DNA from: UBA2040 sp041674745
GTDB lineage: Bacteria; Bacteroidota; Bacteroidia; Flavobacteriales_D; Crocinitomicaceae
Length of the DNA: 64,000 nt
NCBI GenBank assembly: GCA_041674745.1
Contig: JBAYVD010000011.1
Coordinates: forward strand, 67,088 to 131,087
Reading direction: 5' to 3'
Positions 26,372-34,510 of the stretch are shown here, one piece after another. The position numbers were made by a program, and so were the translations under genes. Under the pieces are notes generated by a model. That model did no database searches and had not been told where the DNA came from. It saw only the letters and a list, made by a program, of their open reading frames with translations. Position 1 is the stretch's first letter. Each line of letters starts with the position of its first letter.

Positions 26372-26436
26372 ATCCCGATGGGATTCCTATTACGATTGAT
26401 TTTCTTCAGATTAGCGACATTTCATCACGATGTGAT
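26372..26436. repeat. REP-like palindromes downstream of the RAYT gene
   Basis: ATCCCGATGGGAT at 26372-26384 and ATCACGATGTGAT at 26424-26436. The second differs at two positions that remain paired (C/G changed to A/T), a compensatory change that supports a selected hairpin. Confidence 0.7.
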
Positions 26437-26561
26437 TTCATTTTAAACTAGAATTTGATTCGTTTCACCTTAGATTGGAATTTGATAGATACTTAAGTTA
26501 TTGAACCTCCTATTTTCAAATCTTTCCTTAACTTCGCCACTCAAATAGATATTTAGCGAAT

Positions 26562-27953
26562 ATGAATTACGATATTATTGTCATAGGAAGTGGACCAGGT
26601 GGATATGTAACTGCCATTCGTGCCGCGCAATTGGGTTTGAAAACGGCAATTGTAGAAAAAGAAAATCTTGGAGGAGTTTGTTTGAATTGGGGTTGTATCC
26701 CAACAAAAGCATTGTTAAAAAGTGCCAACGTTTTCGAATACATCAACCATGCAGCTGATTATGGAATCAAAGTGGCGGCACCAACTGCTGATTTTGGTGG
26801 AATGGTCAACCGAAGTCGTGACGTAGCCGGCGGTATGAGCAAAGGTGTTCAATTCTTGTTGAAAAAAAACAAAATTGACGTTTTGATGGGTACTGGTGTT
26901 GTGAAACCTGGTAAAAAAGTAGCGGTTACAGATGCGGATGGCAAAGTAACGGAGTACGCAGCTGACAAAGGTTTGATCATCGCTACTGGCGCTAGAAGTC
27001 GTCAATTGCCAAACTTACCACAAGACGGTGAAAAAATCATTGGTTACCGTGAAGCAATGACATTGAAATCACAGCCGAAAAAATTAGTTGTGGTTGGTTC
27101 AGGTGCTATCGGTGTTGAGTTTGCTTATTTCTACAACGCGATCGGAACAGAAGTTACAATCATAGAATACATGCCAAACATCGTTCCGATTGAAGACATT
27201 GAAGTTTCAAAGCAATTGGAAAAATCTTTCAAAAAAGCAGGAATCAATGTGATGACAGGTTCATCTGTTGAATCGGTTAGCACGAAAGGTAAAGGTTGTG
27301 TTGTAACCGTAAAAACAGCAAAAGGAGAAGAAAAAATCGAATGCGATGTTGTTCTTTCTGCCGTTGGTATTGAGGCCAACATTCAAAATATTGGTTTGGA
27401 AGAAATGGGAATTGTAACGGATAAAGGTCGTATTCTTGTAAACGATTTCTACCAAACAAACATTCCAGGCTATTATGCAATCGGCGATGTAATTCCAACT
27501 GCTGCTTTGGCACACGTTGCTTCTGCTGAAGGTATTATTTGTGTTGAGAAAATAGCAGGACACAATCCAGAACCATTGGATTATGGAAATATCCCAGGAT
27601 GTACTTATGCTTCTCCTGAAATTTCATCCGTTGGAATGACAGAAGCACAGGCGATCGAAAAAGGATTCAAAATCAAAGTAGGTAAATTCCCATTCTCAGC
27701 TTCAGGTAAAGCAAGTGCTGCCGGAGCAAAAGATGGATTTGTGAAGTTGATTTTCGACGAACAATACGGTGAAGTTTTAGGTGCACATATGATTGGCGCT
27801 AACGTAACTGAGATGATTGCTGAAATCGTTGCGATTCGCAAACTGGAAACAACCGGTCATGAGTTGATCAAAACAGTTCACCCGCATCCAACCATGTCGG
27901 AAGCGATCATGGAAGCGGCAGCGGCAGCTTACGGAGAGGTGATTCACTTGTAA
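26562..27953 (+). CDS. lpdA: Dihydrolipoyl dehydrogenase
   Basis: 463 residues. FAD-dependent E3 component that reoxidises the dihydrolipoyl groups of 2-oxoacid dehydrogenase complexes or the glycine cleavage system. Motifs in order: FAD-binding VIGSGPGGYVTAIRAAQLG (residues 6-24), redox disulfide GGVCLNWGCIPTK (about 37-49), NAD-binding VVGSGAIGVEFAYFYNAIG (about 176-194), YYAIGDV (FAD), and the C-terminal dimer interface HPHPTMSEAIMEAA with the catalytic His-Glu pair. Monocistronic. The genes for E1/E2 are not in the window. Followed by a strong terminator. Confidence 0.95.
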   Translation: MNYDIIVIGSGPGGYVTAIRAAQLGLKTAIVEKENLGGVCLNWGCIPTKALLKSANVFEYINHAADYGIKVAAPTADFGGMVNRSRDVAGGMSKGVQFLLKKNKIDVLMGTGVVKPGKKVAVTDADGKVTEYAADKGLIIATGARSRQLPNLPQDGEKIIGYREAMTLKSQPKKLVVVGSGAIGVEFAYFYNAIGTEVTIIEYMPNIVPIEDIEVSKQLEKSFKKAGINVMTGSSVESVSTKGKGCVVTVKTAKGEEKIECDVVLSAVGIEANIQNIGLEEMGIVTDKGRILVNDFYQTNIPGYYAIGDVIPTAALAHVASAEGIICVEKIAGHNPEPLDYGNIPGCTYASPEISSVGMTEAQAIEKGFKIKVGKFPFSASGKASAAGAKDGFVKLIFDEQYGEVLGAHMIGANVTEMIAEIVAIRKLETTGHELIKTVHPHPTMSEAIMEAAAAAYGEVIHL

Positions 27954-27973
27954 TCCAATTTAAACTATATTTC

Positions 27974-28005
27974 AAAGCCGAATTTCAAAAAAGAAGTTCG
28001 GCTTT
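27974..28005 (+). terminator. Terminator of lpdA
   Basis: AAAGCCGAA (27974-27982) pairs with TTCGGCTTT (27997-28005), followed by further Ts. Confidence 0.8.
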
Positions 28006-28125
28006 TTAGCTCTTACCAACACAGGATCCCAACTCCATCGAATATTTATCAAAACCAAAACATTTATTTTCTACTTTTGAAACGTGATCGATTTGAAATT
28101 GTCAAAATAATTTCCAGCATTCTAT

Positions 28126-29268
28126 ATGCCAAAATTGAAGTATATTTTTCTCTTGTTGCTTTTCTCCTTAGGCATCAAAGTAGTTTATTTAATTGTCAAT
28201 GTTACTTTTGCTGAGGAACCTCTCTACGGAAATGTGTACGAAAAGTATATCCAAACCACAAGAAAATATGATGCTTACTGGTATCAAAAAATTGCGGAAA
28301 ATGGTTACCCAATCGTCACAAAGAAAATCGATTTAGGGTACGCCAACGCCAAAGATTTCAAACAAAGCGAATGGGCATTTTTCCCGCTTTATCCCAAACT
28401 ACTGGCTGGAATGAAAAATGTGTTGGGGATGGGTTATGCTTCCGCCGCATTTGTACTCAGTCTATTGTTTTCATTTCTTTCCATGCTTGGCATGTTTTGG
28501 TTTGGTCTTCTATTTCTAAAAAATGAACAAAATGCCTTGTATGCCACCGTACTTCTTTTTTGCTTTCCATTTGCCTTTTATTTTTCCATGTTTTATACTG
28601 AGGCGCTCTTCTTCACTTTTCTGATTTTCAGTTTTATTGCTATTCATTTCAAAAGACAAGTACTCCTGTCTTTTTTAATAATTCCTTTGATTTTGTTGCG
28701 CCCTAATGGATTGTTCTTATTAATACCTTTGTTTGTTTATTATTTGGAACAAAATAATTTATTGGTTAAATGGAAATTAGATTGGCAAAACGTAAAGTCA
28801 AAAAAAACAATCCTCACTTCTTTGGCCTTTTTAACGGGTCCAATCGCCTTCCTTCTTTACTGTTATTACCAATACAAAATGACTGGTTTCCCTTTTGCAT
28901 TCAGCATTGCTCAAGCCGGTTGGTACAGAGAATTCATGTTTCCCCTACTCGCATTTTTTAGAAAAGGCGATTTGGCCACCCAATTCAATTCCATATATTC
29001 CATATTCGCTATACTTTTTGCCTTTTCTATCCGAAAAAAGTTACCAATCAGCTTAAATCTTTTAATTTGGATTAGTCTGATTCTCCCACTCTGTTCCGGA
29101 TCGGTTACCTCCATGACTCGTTTCATTTCCATTATTTTTCCTTTTTTTTTAGTTTTAGGAAAACAAATTGCGATGTCAAATAAAAAATATTTGTGGCTCG
29201 TGATTTTACTCGGATTTCACTTACTAACTTTCGTTACCTGGGTGCAAAATTTAGTGATAAGCAACTGA
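28126..29268 (+). CDS. PIG-V-like mannosyltransferase family membrane protein
   Basis: 380 residues with a leading hydrophobic helix and about eight more membrane segments (e.g. about 100-125, 140-160, 165-185, 190-215, 240-260, 300-320, 345-375). The first loop has KYDAYWYQKIAENGY followed by SEWAFFPLYPKLL, the pattern of the PIG-V/GPI mannosyltransferase II-like family, in which the acidic residue in the first loop is catalytic in GT-C enzymes. In bacteria such proteins probably transfer sugars from a lipid-linked donor at the outer face of the inner membrane. Acceptor unknown. Monocistronic. Confidence 0.72.
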   Translation: MPKLKYIFLLLLFSLGIKVVYLIVNVTFAEEPLYGNVYEKYIQTTRKYDAYWYQKIAENGYPIVTKKIDLGYANAKDFKQSEWAFFPLYPKLLAGMKNVLGMGYASAAFVLSLLFSFLSMLGMFWFGLLFLKNEQNALYATVLLFCFPFAFYFSMFYTEALFFTFLIFSFIAIHFKRQVLLSFLIIPLILLRPNGLFLLIPLFVYYLEQNNLLVKWKLDWQNVKSKKTILTSLAFLTGPIAFLLYCYYQYKMTGFPFAFSIAQAGWYREFMFPLLAFFRKGDLATQFNSIYSIFAILFAFSIRKKLPISLNLLIWISLILPLCSGSVTSMTRFISIIFPFFLVLGKQIAMSNKKYLWLVILLGFHLLTFVTWVQNLVISN

Positions 29269-29275
29269 AAGACAT

Positions 29276-29297
29276 AATACTAACAATTGTTAGTATT
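29276..29297. promoter_or_regulatory. Perfect 22-bp palindrome
   Basis: Arms AATACTAACAA and TTGTTAGTATT meet without a spacer, immediately after the mannosyltransferase stop. There is no T tract, so an operator or an RNA-end hairpin is as likely as a terminator. Confidence 0.45.
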
Positions 29298-29442
29298 CAA
29301 TGGATAAGATGTATAATTGTTAAACATTTCACATGTGGATAAAAAATTCATGTCCAGTTTCTTAAAACCGCAATTACTCTTTACTTTTACATGCAACTTA
29401 TTAAAAAACTTCTGCGTCTAATCCAGAGTAGAAAAAAATAAT

Positions 29443-29895
29443 ATGAATATGATAATTAAAACTATGAGATTTTCACTTTTTCTTTTCTCGATTGTTTTGT
29501 CCAGTTTCACTTGGGCTCAAAGCACCGGAAATTTATCGAATGAATGGCAATTGTTGAACGAACAAAGCGGCGTTCAAATTTACGGCAGGGTTCAGCCATG
29601 TTCCATGTCCAAAGATTTGAAAGCCCCTTTTGATATCGCTTTTTTGAAAATTGTCAATACGACAAATGAAGCGAAAGAAGTTTCGTACAATTTTGTGATT
29701 GAGTACACAGAAGGATGTCATGGATGTAATGATGAATTGGAATCATTTTTTGTGCAAAAAATCCAAGCCAACTCAACGCTTCAAGAGGATTGTTCTTTCA
29801 CGCAAAATGGTATGTCTCATATCATTAAAAATCCAAATTTCAAGGGTGGTTGGAATTTTACCAATACACGTATTACCAATTTAAAAATTGACTAA
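29443..29895 (+). CDS. Hypothetical exported protein, 150 residues
   Basis: A signal peptide (MRFSLFLFSIVLSSFTWAQ, from the third in-frame ATG at 29464; 29443 and 29449 are alternative starts) precedes a small beta-rich domain with cysteines in EYTEGCHGCNDELESFF and LQEDCSFTQ, which could form disulfides or bind metal. It ends 9 bases before a large T9SS cargo gene, so the two are likely co-transcribed. The family is not one that I recognise; the position suggests a role with the neighbouring surface protein. Confidence 0.7.
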   Translation: MNMIIKTMRFSLFLFSIVLSSFTWAQSTGNLSNEWQLLNEQSGVQIYGRVQPCSMSKDLKAPFDIAFLKIVNTTNEAKEVSYNFVIEYTEGCHGCNDELESFFVQKIQANSTLQEDCSFTQNGMSHIIKNPNFKGGWNFTNTRITNLKID

Positions 29896-29904
29896 AATCG
29901 AATT

Positions 29905-32637
29905 ATGAGAAAATTACTAGCTTTTTTATTTGCTTGCACTATCCTCTTTTCGAGTAAGGTGAGCGCACAAGGTATTTGTTTAATTGACGTTTACCCAATG
30001 TATACAAATATCGTTTGTCCAGGTGACTCTGTTTTAATTTCAGCTGTTGGTGGATTGGTGGATTCAAGTCAAATTTTCGACTTTAATACCTCCGCTTTAC
30101 CAGCTGGCTGGTCGGCTTCAGGAACCACTTTTTTCTCCTCACCATGTATCGCAAGTTTGGACAATACACCCTATTATTGGGCAGCAACGAGTACTGGTAT
30201 TCCAGGACTTACTACCGCTGCTTTCGATGTTACTTGTGGGGGATTGATCAACTTTGAGATGGTATATGCCGTTCAGGGCGGGACTACGCCATGCGAAGGC
30301 CCGGATCAATCAAATGAGGGCGTGAGTCTTCAATACAGTTTGGATGGTGGTTTGACTTGGATTGATATCATCTATTACAGTCCTGGAGGATTTACCCTTC
30401 CGACCAACCCAATGACTGTTTCACCTGGATACTCAGGAGCGACAGCCTATACGTCTTGGAATTCATTCCAAGTTGCTATTCCCGCTGGAGCATTAAGTAC
30501 AAGTACTATGTTCCGTTGGACCCAGTCTACGACTTCTGGTTCTTGTTGTGATAACTGGGGAATTGACAATATCGCCATTAATGCAACAGGGGCACCTTGT
30601 GGTACGAATTCAGTTATTAACTGGAGTACTGGATTAATGGACACGACTTCTTTCTGGATGGTTCCAACGGGTGACACTTCTTTTGTAGCTTATGTTTACG
30701 ACACAACGGGGGTTTTACAATGTACATCTGACACGGTTTACGTTAATTTGTTCAACGGTGCATTTTCCTATAATTTACCTGCTTCTGCAACTGTTTACTG
30801 TCCTTTGGCTACAACCACCGCATCCGTTACAGGAATTACAGCTACTGCATCCCAACCAATTTCTTACAACTGGAGCTCGGGGAGCACTACAGCAACTGGA
30901 TCACTTGCCGCCGGAGGAAATCCGCACGATACAATAACGTATTATGTCGACGTCACCGACGGTTGTGGGTTCACGGTCACGGATAGTTTACTTCTGTATG
31001 TCAATCAATCGCTTACGATAGATACCATAACGCATGTAGATCAATCCAATTGCAGTGCGAATGGTTCTGCCCATGTTGTGGTAAGTGGTAATCAAGGTCC
31101 TGTATCTTATAACTGGTCTGCCGCTCCAGGAGCGACGGGTAATACTTCTTCCATCTCCAGTAACATGAATGGTTTAAGTCCGGGATGGTATTATGTTACG
31201 GTTACAGACAACGTTTGTTCAACAAATGATAGTGTTTACATTGATCACTTTGATGTGGATTTGTTCGACTTCAATCTTTTTGATACCATGACGGTTTATT
31301 GTCCAGGAGATTCAGCTTTGGCACAAATTACAGGTATTGTTGGTGCAGTTGGTCCGATTTCTTACAACTGGTCCAATGGAAGCAGCACGATTTTCTCTTT
31401 CTTGAATTCAACGCCAACCGCTATTACTGATACGATTACATTTTATGTAACAGCAACAGAGGCTTGTGGATATATTGAAAATGATTCGATTGTTTTGGTT
31501 GTTTCTCAAATAGACAACTTAATGTATAACTTACCAGACACGATAACCAAATATTGTCCATTTGAAACGGCCAGCGTTGGTGTTTCCGGAGTAACTGGAG
31601 CTTCCGCCCCAATAACCTATTTGTGGTCAAATGGTTCAACATTGAATACAACGACAATGACATCAACCGGCGCTGAACACGAGGAATTAACTTATTACGT
31701 TACCTTCCAGGATAAGTGTTTGCGCACACGAACAGATTCTGTTATTTTCGTTATTGACAAAAAATTGAACATTGATCTTTTGACACAAACACCTTCGACA
31801 ACTTGTCAACCTGACGGATCCGTAAATGCTGTTTTCTCAGGAGCGACGGGTTCACCAATTCTGTTGTGGCAAGATTCGATTGACCATGTTACACCAGGGA
31901 TGGGTGGTTCAATTTCATCTAATCTTTGGAACAATATCACAGGTGGATGGTACTATTTCACAATTACGGACAACGTTTGTTTTGATGTAGATAGTATTCA
32001 AGTAGATATGCTCAACCCTCCATTGGCTGATTTCACTGTAAGCTCAAATGATGGCTGTGCTGGGATGTATGTAGACATTACCAATACTAGTCAAAATTGC
32101 ACATATTACGAGTGGGACTTTGGTAATGGAAATACGTCAATCAATACGGATTTGACTGGCTCAACTCAACAATATTTTACTTCCGGACAAATAACGCTTT
32201 TGGCTTATTTGGACAATACAAAAACGTGTGGTACTTCTGCTACGCTCAATATCGATGTAGTCGTTTGCGGTTGTACTGATCCAAACGCGATGAATTACGA
32301 TCCAACGGCAGTGATAAACAATGGCAGTTGTGTTTACCCAATTCCAGTTGTACAGGACCCGAATGTATTTACGCCAAACGGTGACGGTAAAAATGATTTG
32401 TTCTTCTTCGAAACTATCTATACGGTGGAATTCAAATTGACAATTGTGAACCGTTGGGGTAATGTAATGTACGACCGAACGCTTGATTACACTGTAGATT
32501 ATCCTCAAGGTTGGGATGGTAAAACACCAAACGGAAATGAAGCAGGAGATGGTACTTATTTCTATAACTACGAAGCGATTGGCATCAATGGCGACACAGT
32601 TAAAGGAAAAGGATTTGTTCAATTGGTAAGAAACTAA
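29905..32637 (+). CDS. Giant-type surface protein with T9SS type B (gliding/CHU) C-terminal domain
   Basis: 910 residues. Signal peptide (LLAFLFACTILFSSKVSAQ), a reelin-like N-terminal domain (about 55-235, ending SCCDNWGIDNIAINAT), three to four SprB-like repeats with SYNWSSGSTTATGS, SYNWSNGSS and TYLWSNGSTL cores, a PKD-like domain (CTYYEWDFGNGNTS), and a type B sorting domain (about 815-910; VFTPNGDGKNDLFFFE, NRWGNVMYDR, DGTYFYNYEA, GFVQLVRN). Type B domains direct T9SS secretion and surface attachment that often needs a PorP/SprF partner. Probable adhesin or structural filament; the exact role is unknown. Confidence 0.88.
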   Translation: MRKLLAFLFACTILFSSKVSAQGICLIDVYPMYTNIVCPGDSVLISAVGGLVDSSQIFDFNTSALPAGWSASGTTFFSSPCIASLDNTPYYWAATSTGIPGLTTAAFDVTCGGLINFEMVYAVQGGTTPCEGPDQSNEGVSLQYSLDGGLTWIDIIYYSPGGFTLPTNPMTVSPGYSGATAYTSWNSFQVAIPAGALSTSTMFRWTQSTTSGSCCDNWGIDNIAINATGAPCGTNSVINWSTGLMDTTSFWMVPTGDTSFVAYVYDTTGVLQCTSDTVYVNLFNGAFSYNLPASATVYCPLATTTASVTGITATASQPISYNWSSGSTTATGSLAAGGNPHDTITYYVDVTDGCGFTVTDSLLLYVNQSLTIDTITHVDQSNCSANGSAHVVVSGNQGPVSYNWSAAPGATGNTSSISSNMNGLSPGWYYVTVTDNVCSTNDSVYIDHFDVDLFDFNLFDTMTVYCPGDSALAQITGIVGAVGPISYNWSNGSSTIFSFLNSTPTAITDTITFYVTATEACGYIENDSIVLVVSQIDNLMYNLPDTITKYCPFETASVGVSGVTGASAPITYLWSNGSTLNTTTMTSTGAEHEELTYYVTFQDKCLRTRTDSVIFVIDKKLNIDLLTQTPSTTCQPDGSVNAVFSGATGSPILLWQDSIDHVTPGMGGSISSNLWNNITGGWYYFTITDNVCFDVDSIQVDMLNPPLADFTVSSNDGCAGMYVDITNTSQNCTYYEWDFGNGNTSINTDLTGSTQQYFTSGQITLLAYLDNTKTCGTSATLNIDVVVCGCTDPNAMNYDPTAVINNGSCVYPIPVVQDPNVFTPNGDGKNDLFFFETIYTVEFKLTIVNRWGNVMYDRTLDYTVDYPQGWDGKTPNGNEAGDGTYFYNYEAIGINGDTVKGKGFVQLVRN

Positions 32638-32660
32638 TCCGCTAACAAATAGTTTGAAAA

Positions 32661-32694
32661 GCGAGAATTCTTTATTGAATTCTCGCTTTTTTTT
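32661..32694 (+). terminator. Strong intrinsic terminator
   Basis: GCGAGAATTC (32661-32670) and GAATTCTCGC (32677-32686) form a perfect 10-bp stem with a 6-base loop, followed by eight Ts. Confidence 0.9.
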
Positions 32695-32816
32695 GTTCTA
32701 AGCGTTTAAAGCAATGTCTATCCCTAGCCGACGATGTATAAAAATTCGATTTAAGATGGTTGGTCAGAATGACAATTGCATCCATTTTCGTACCTTTAAT
32801 GAAATACAACTCCAAA

Positions 32817-33599
32817 ATGGATATTAAACTAGCTGTACTTATTGACGGCGACAACATACCTTCCGCTTACATAAGTGAAATGATGGAAGAAATTGCAAAA
32901 TACGGCAATCCGACTATCAAGAGGATTTACGGTGACTGGACCAAACCGCACTTAACGAAATGGAAAAATTTATTGCTCGAAAATGCCATAACCCCTATTC
33001 AGCAATATGGGTATACAACAGGTAAAAACGCAACTGATTCAGCCATGATTATTGACGCCATGGATATACTGTATTCTGAAAAAGTGGATGGTTTTTGCCT
33101 CGTTTCAAGTGATAGTGATTTCACTCGTTTGGCTACTCGACTCCGCGAAGCAGGAATGAAAGTATTCGGAATTGGTGAACGAAAAACACCCAACCCTTTT
33201 ATTGTTGCCTGTGATAAATTCATCTACATAGAAATTTTAAAGAAACTACCACAAGAAAGCGAAACAGAAGACACAGAAGTAAAAACAGCCGAGAAAGAAC
33301 CCGTTACACAAAAAGTAATACAGTTTATCTCCAACAGTATTTCAGATTTGGCAGATGAAGACGGATGGGCTTTTTTAGGTGATGTGGGTGGCTTGTTGCA
33401 AAAAAAACAGCCCAATTTTGACGCGCGAAATTATGGTTTCTTAAAATTAACCCCTCTCATAAAATCCATTCCTCAATTTGAGGTAGACCAACGAGACAGT
33501 CAAAACGGTCGTTATAAACTCATTTATGTAAAAGTTGCTGAAAAGTTACAAGGCAACAAAAAGTCACCGATAAAAAAGACGATACGGAAAAATAAATGA
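32817..33599 (+). CDS. NYN ribonuclease-like protein with LOTUS/OST-HTH domain
   Basis: About 260 residues from ATG 32817 (MDIKLAVLIDGDNIPS, the normal start of a NYN domain); in-frame earlier starts at 32760 (TTG) and 32799 exist but a promoter-like TACCTTTA lies between them. NYN domain (about 1-145) has the acidic residues of PIN-like nucleases: LIDGDN, NATDSAMIIDAMD and LVSSDSDFTRLATRLRE. A C-terminal LOTUS/OST-HTH domain (about 165-240; LGDVGGLLQKKQPNFDARNYGF) is an RNA-binding fold that prefers structured or G-rich RNA. LabA/limkain-like proteins of this form are thought to be RNA-processing nucleases. Its stop overlaps the next start (ATGA). Confidence 0.85.
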   Translation: MDIKLAVLIDGDNIPSAYISEMMEEIAKYGNPTIKRIYGDWTKPHLTKWKNLLLENAITPIQQYGYTTGKNATDSAMIIDAMDILYSEKVDGFCLVSSDSDFTRLATRLREAGMKVFGIGERKTPNPFIVACDKFIYIEILKKLPQESETEDTEVKTAEKEPVTQKVIQFISNSISDLADEDGWAFLGDVGGLLQKKQPNFDARNYGFLKLTPLIKSIPQFEVDQRDSQNGRYKLIYVKVAEKLQGNKKSPIKKTIRKNK

Positions 33600-34075
33600 A
33601 GCCTTCGAGTTTAAAAGACATAAAATCGGATTTAAAAAATTGTTCCCAAGAGGAACTGTTGGAATTGACATTGCGACTCATCCGGTTTAAAAAAGACAAC
33701 AAGGAGCTCGTTTCATATTTGCTATATGAATCCGAAAGCGACGATTTGTTCATCGAATGTGGCAAGGAAGAAATGAATGAAGCCTTTGCGCAAATCAATC
33801 GTTCCAGTTTTTTCTATATTCGAAAAGGCATCCGTAAAATTTTAGCCAATACAAAAAAGAACATTCGGTACGCTCAAAAAAAGGAAATAGAAATTGAACT
33901 CTTACTCCATTTTTGTAAATGTGTTCTGGAATTTAGACCCAAGGTTGAGCGCAACAAAGTAATCATGAATACGCTCGAAACGCAAATCAGAATGATTCGT
34001 AAAGGTATTCAAACCTTAAACGAAGATTTGCAACACGACTACACAGTACTACTGGAAGAACTTCTTGCTCTTTAA
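33596..34075 (+). CDS. Hypothetical helical protein coupled to the NYN-LOTUS gene
   Basis: 159 residues, start ATG overlapping the preceding stop by 4 bases, indicating translational coupling. Almost entirely predicted helix: SLKDIKSDLKNCSQEELLEL at the start, then lysine-rich amphipathic segments (KKNIRYAQKKEIEIELLLHF) and a C-terminal helix. No catalytic motif. The pattern is that of a small protein-protein interaction module and it may regulate or dock the nuclease encoded upstream. Function is otherwise unknown. Confidence 0.75.
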   Translation: MKPSSLKDIKSDLKNCSQEELLELTLRLIRFKKDNKELVSYLLYESESDDLFIECGKEEMNEAFAQINRSSFFYIRKGIRKILANTKKNIRYAQKKEIEIELLLHFCKCVLEFRPKVERNKVIMNTLETQIRMIRKGIQTLNEDLQHDYTVLLEELLAL

Positions 34076-34510
34076 TGCCTAAAGGCCTTGAGAATTCACA
34101 AAATTGGATTGAATGCTGGCATTTTTTTCAATATAATATTTCCAATTCAAATGATTCGGCACTTTAGAGGAAATAACTCGGTATCCAAAGTAGGTGTGTT
34201 TTATAAAAAGGAAGTTCAACGTATCGAAAATTAATTGGGCGAATCGAACAAGAAAAATAGTCACCTAAAATCAGTTGCCAAAGTGCACAATTCAGCACAA
34301 TTTGAATTGTTTCTCTACGCTTAAAATTCTGATTCAAATGGATATAAAATAACAAAAGTTTAGTATTATTGTAAATTGATTGTGAAAACGACAAACCAAT
34401 TATTTCTCCGTTTGTCGACTATCTTGAATGAACTTTTTAGAGTCGATTCAAGTCTCTACAAAACCGATTAAAAAGGTTGACTCTTCTTAAAATTCCAAAA
34501 AAATAATGCT
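34076..34510. other. Intergenic region, 435 bp
   Basis: No convincing coding frame on either strand; short minus-strand frames have poor protein character. A hairpin formed by GACAAAC and GTTTGTC (about 34395-34421) is the only structure noticed, with no T tract. AT-rich leader sequence precedes the giant gene at 34511. Confidence 0.4.

Noticed and set aside
25009..26436. CRISPR array
   Set aside because: The repeats are only 13 bp palindromes with repeated, not unique, spacers, and a Y1 transposase but no cas gene lies beside them; they fit REP elements.
34164..34394. Minus-strand ORF of 76 codons in the 34 kb gap
   Set aside because: No promoter, no motif and poor protein character; it overlaps another frame of equal quality.
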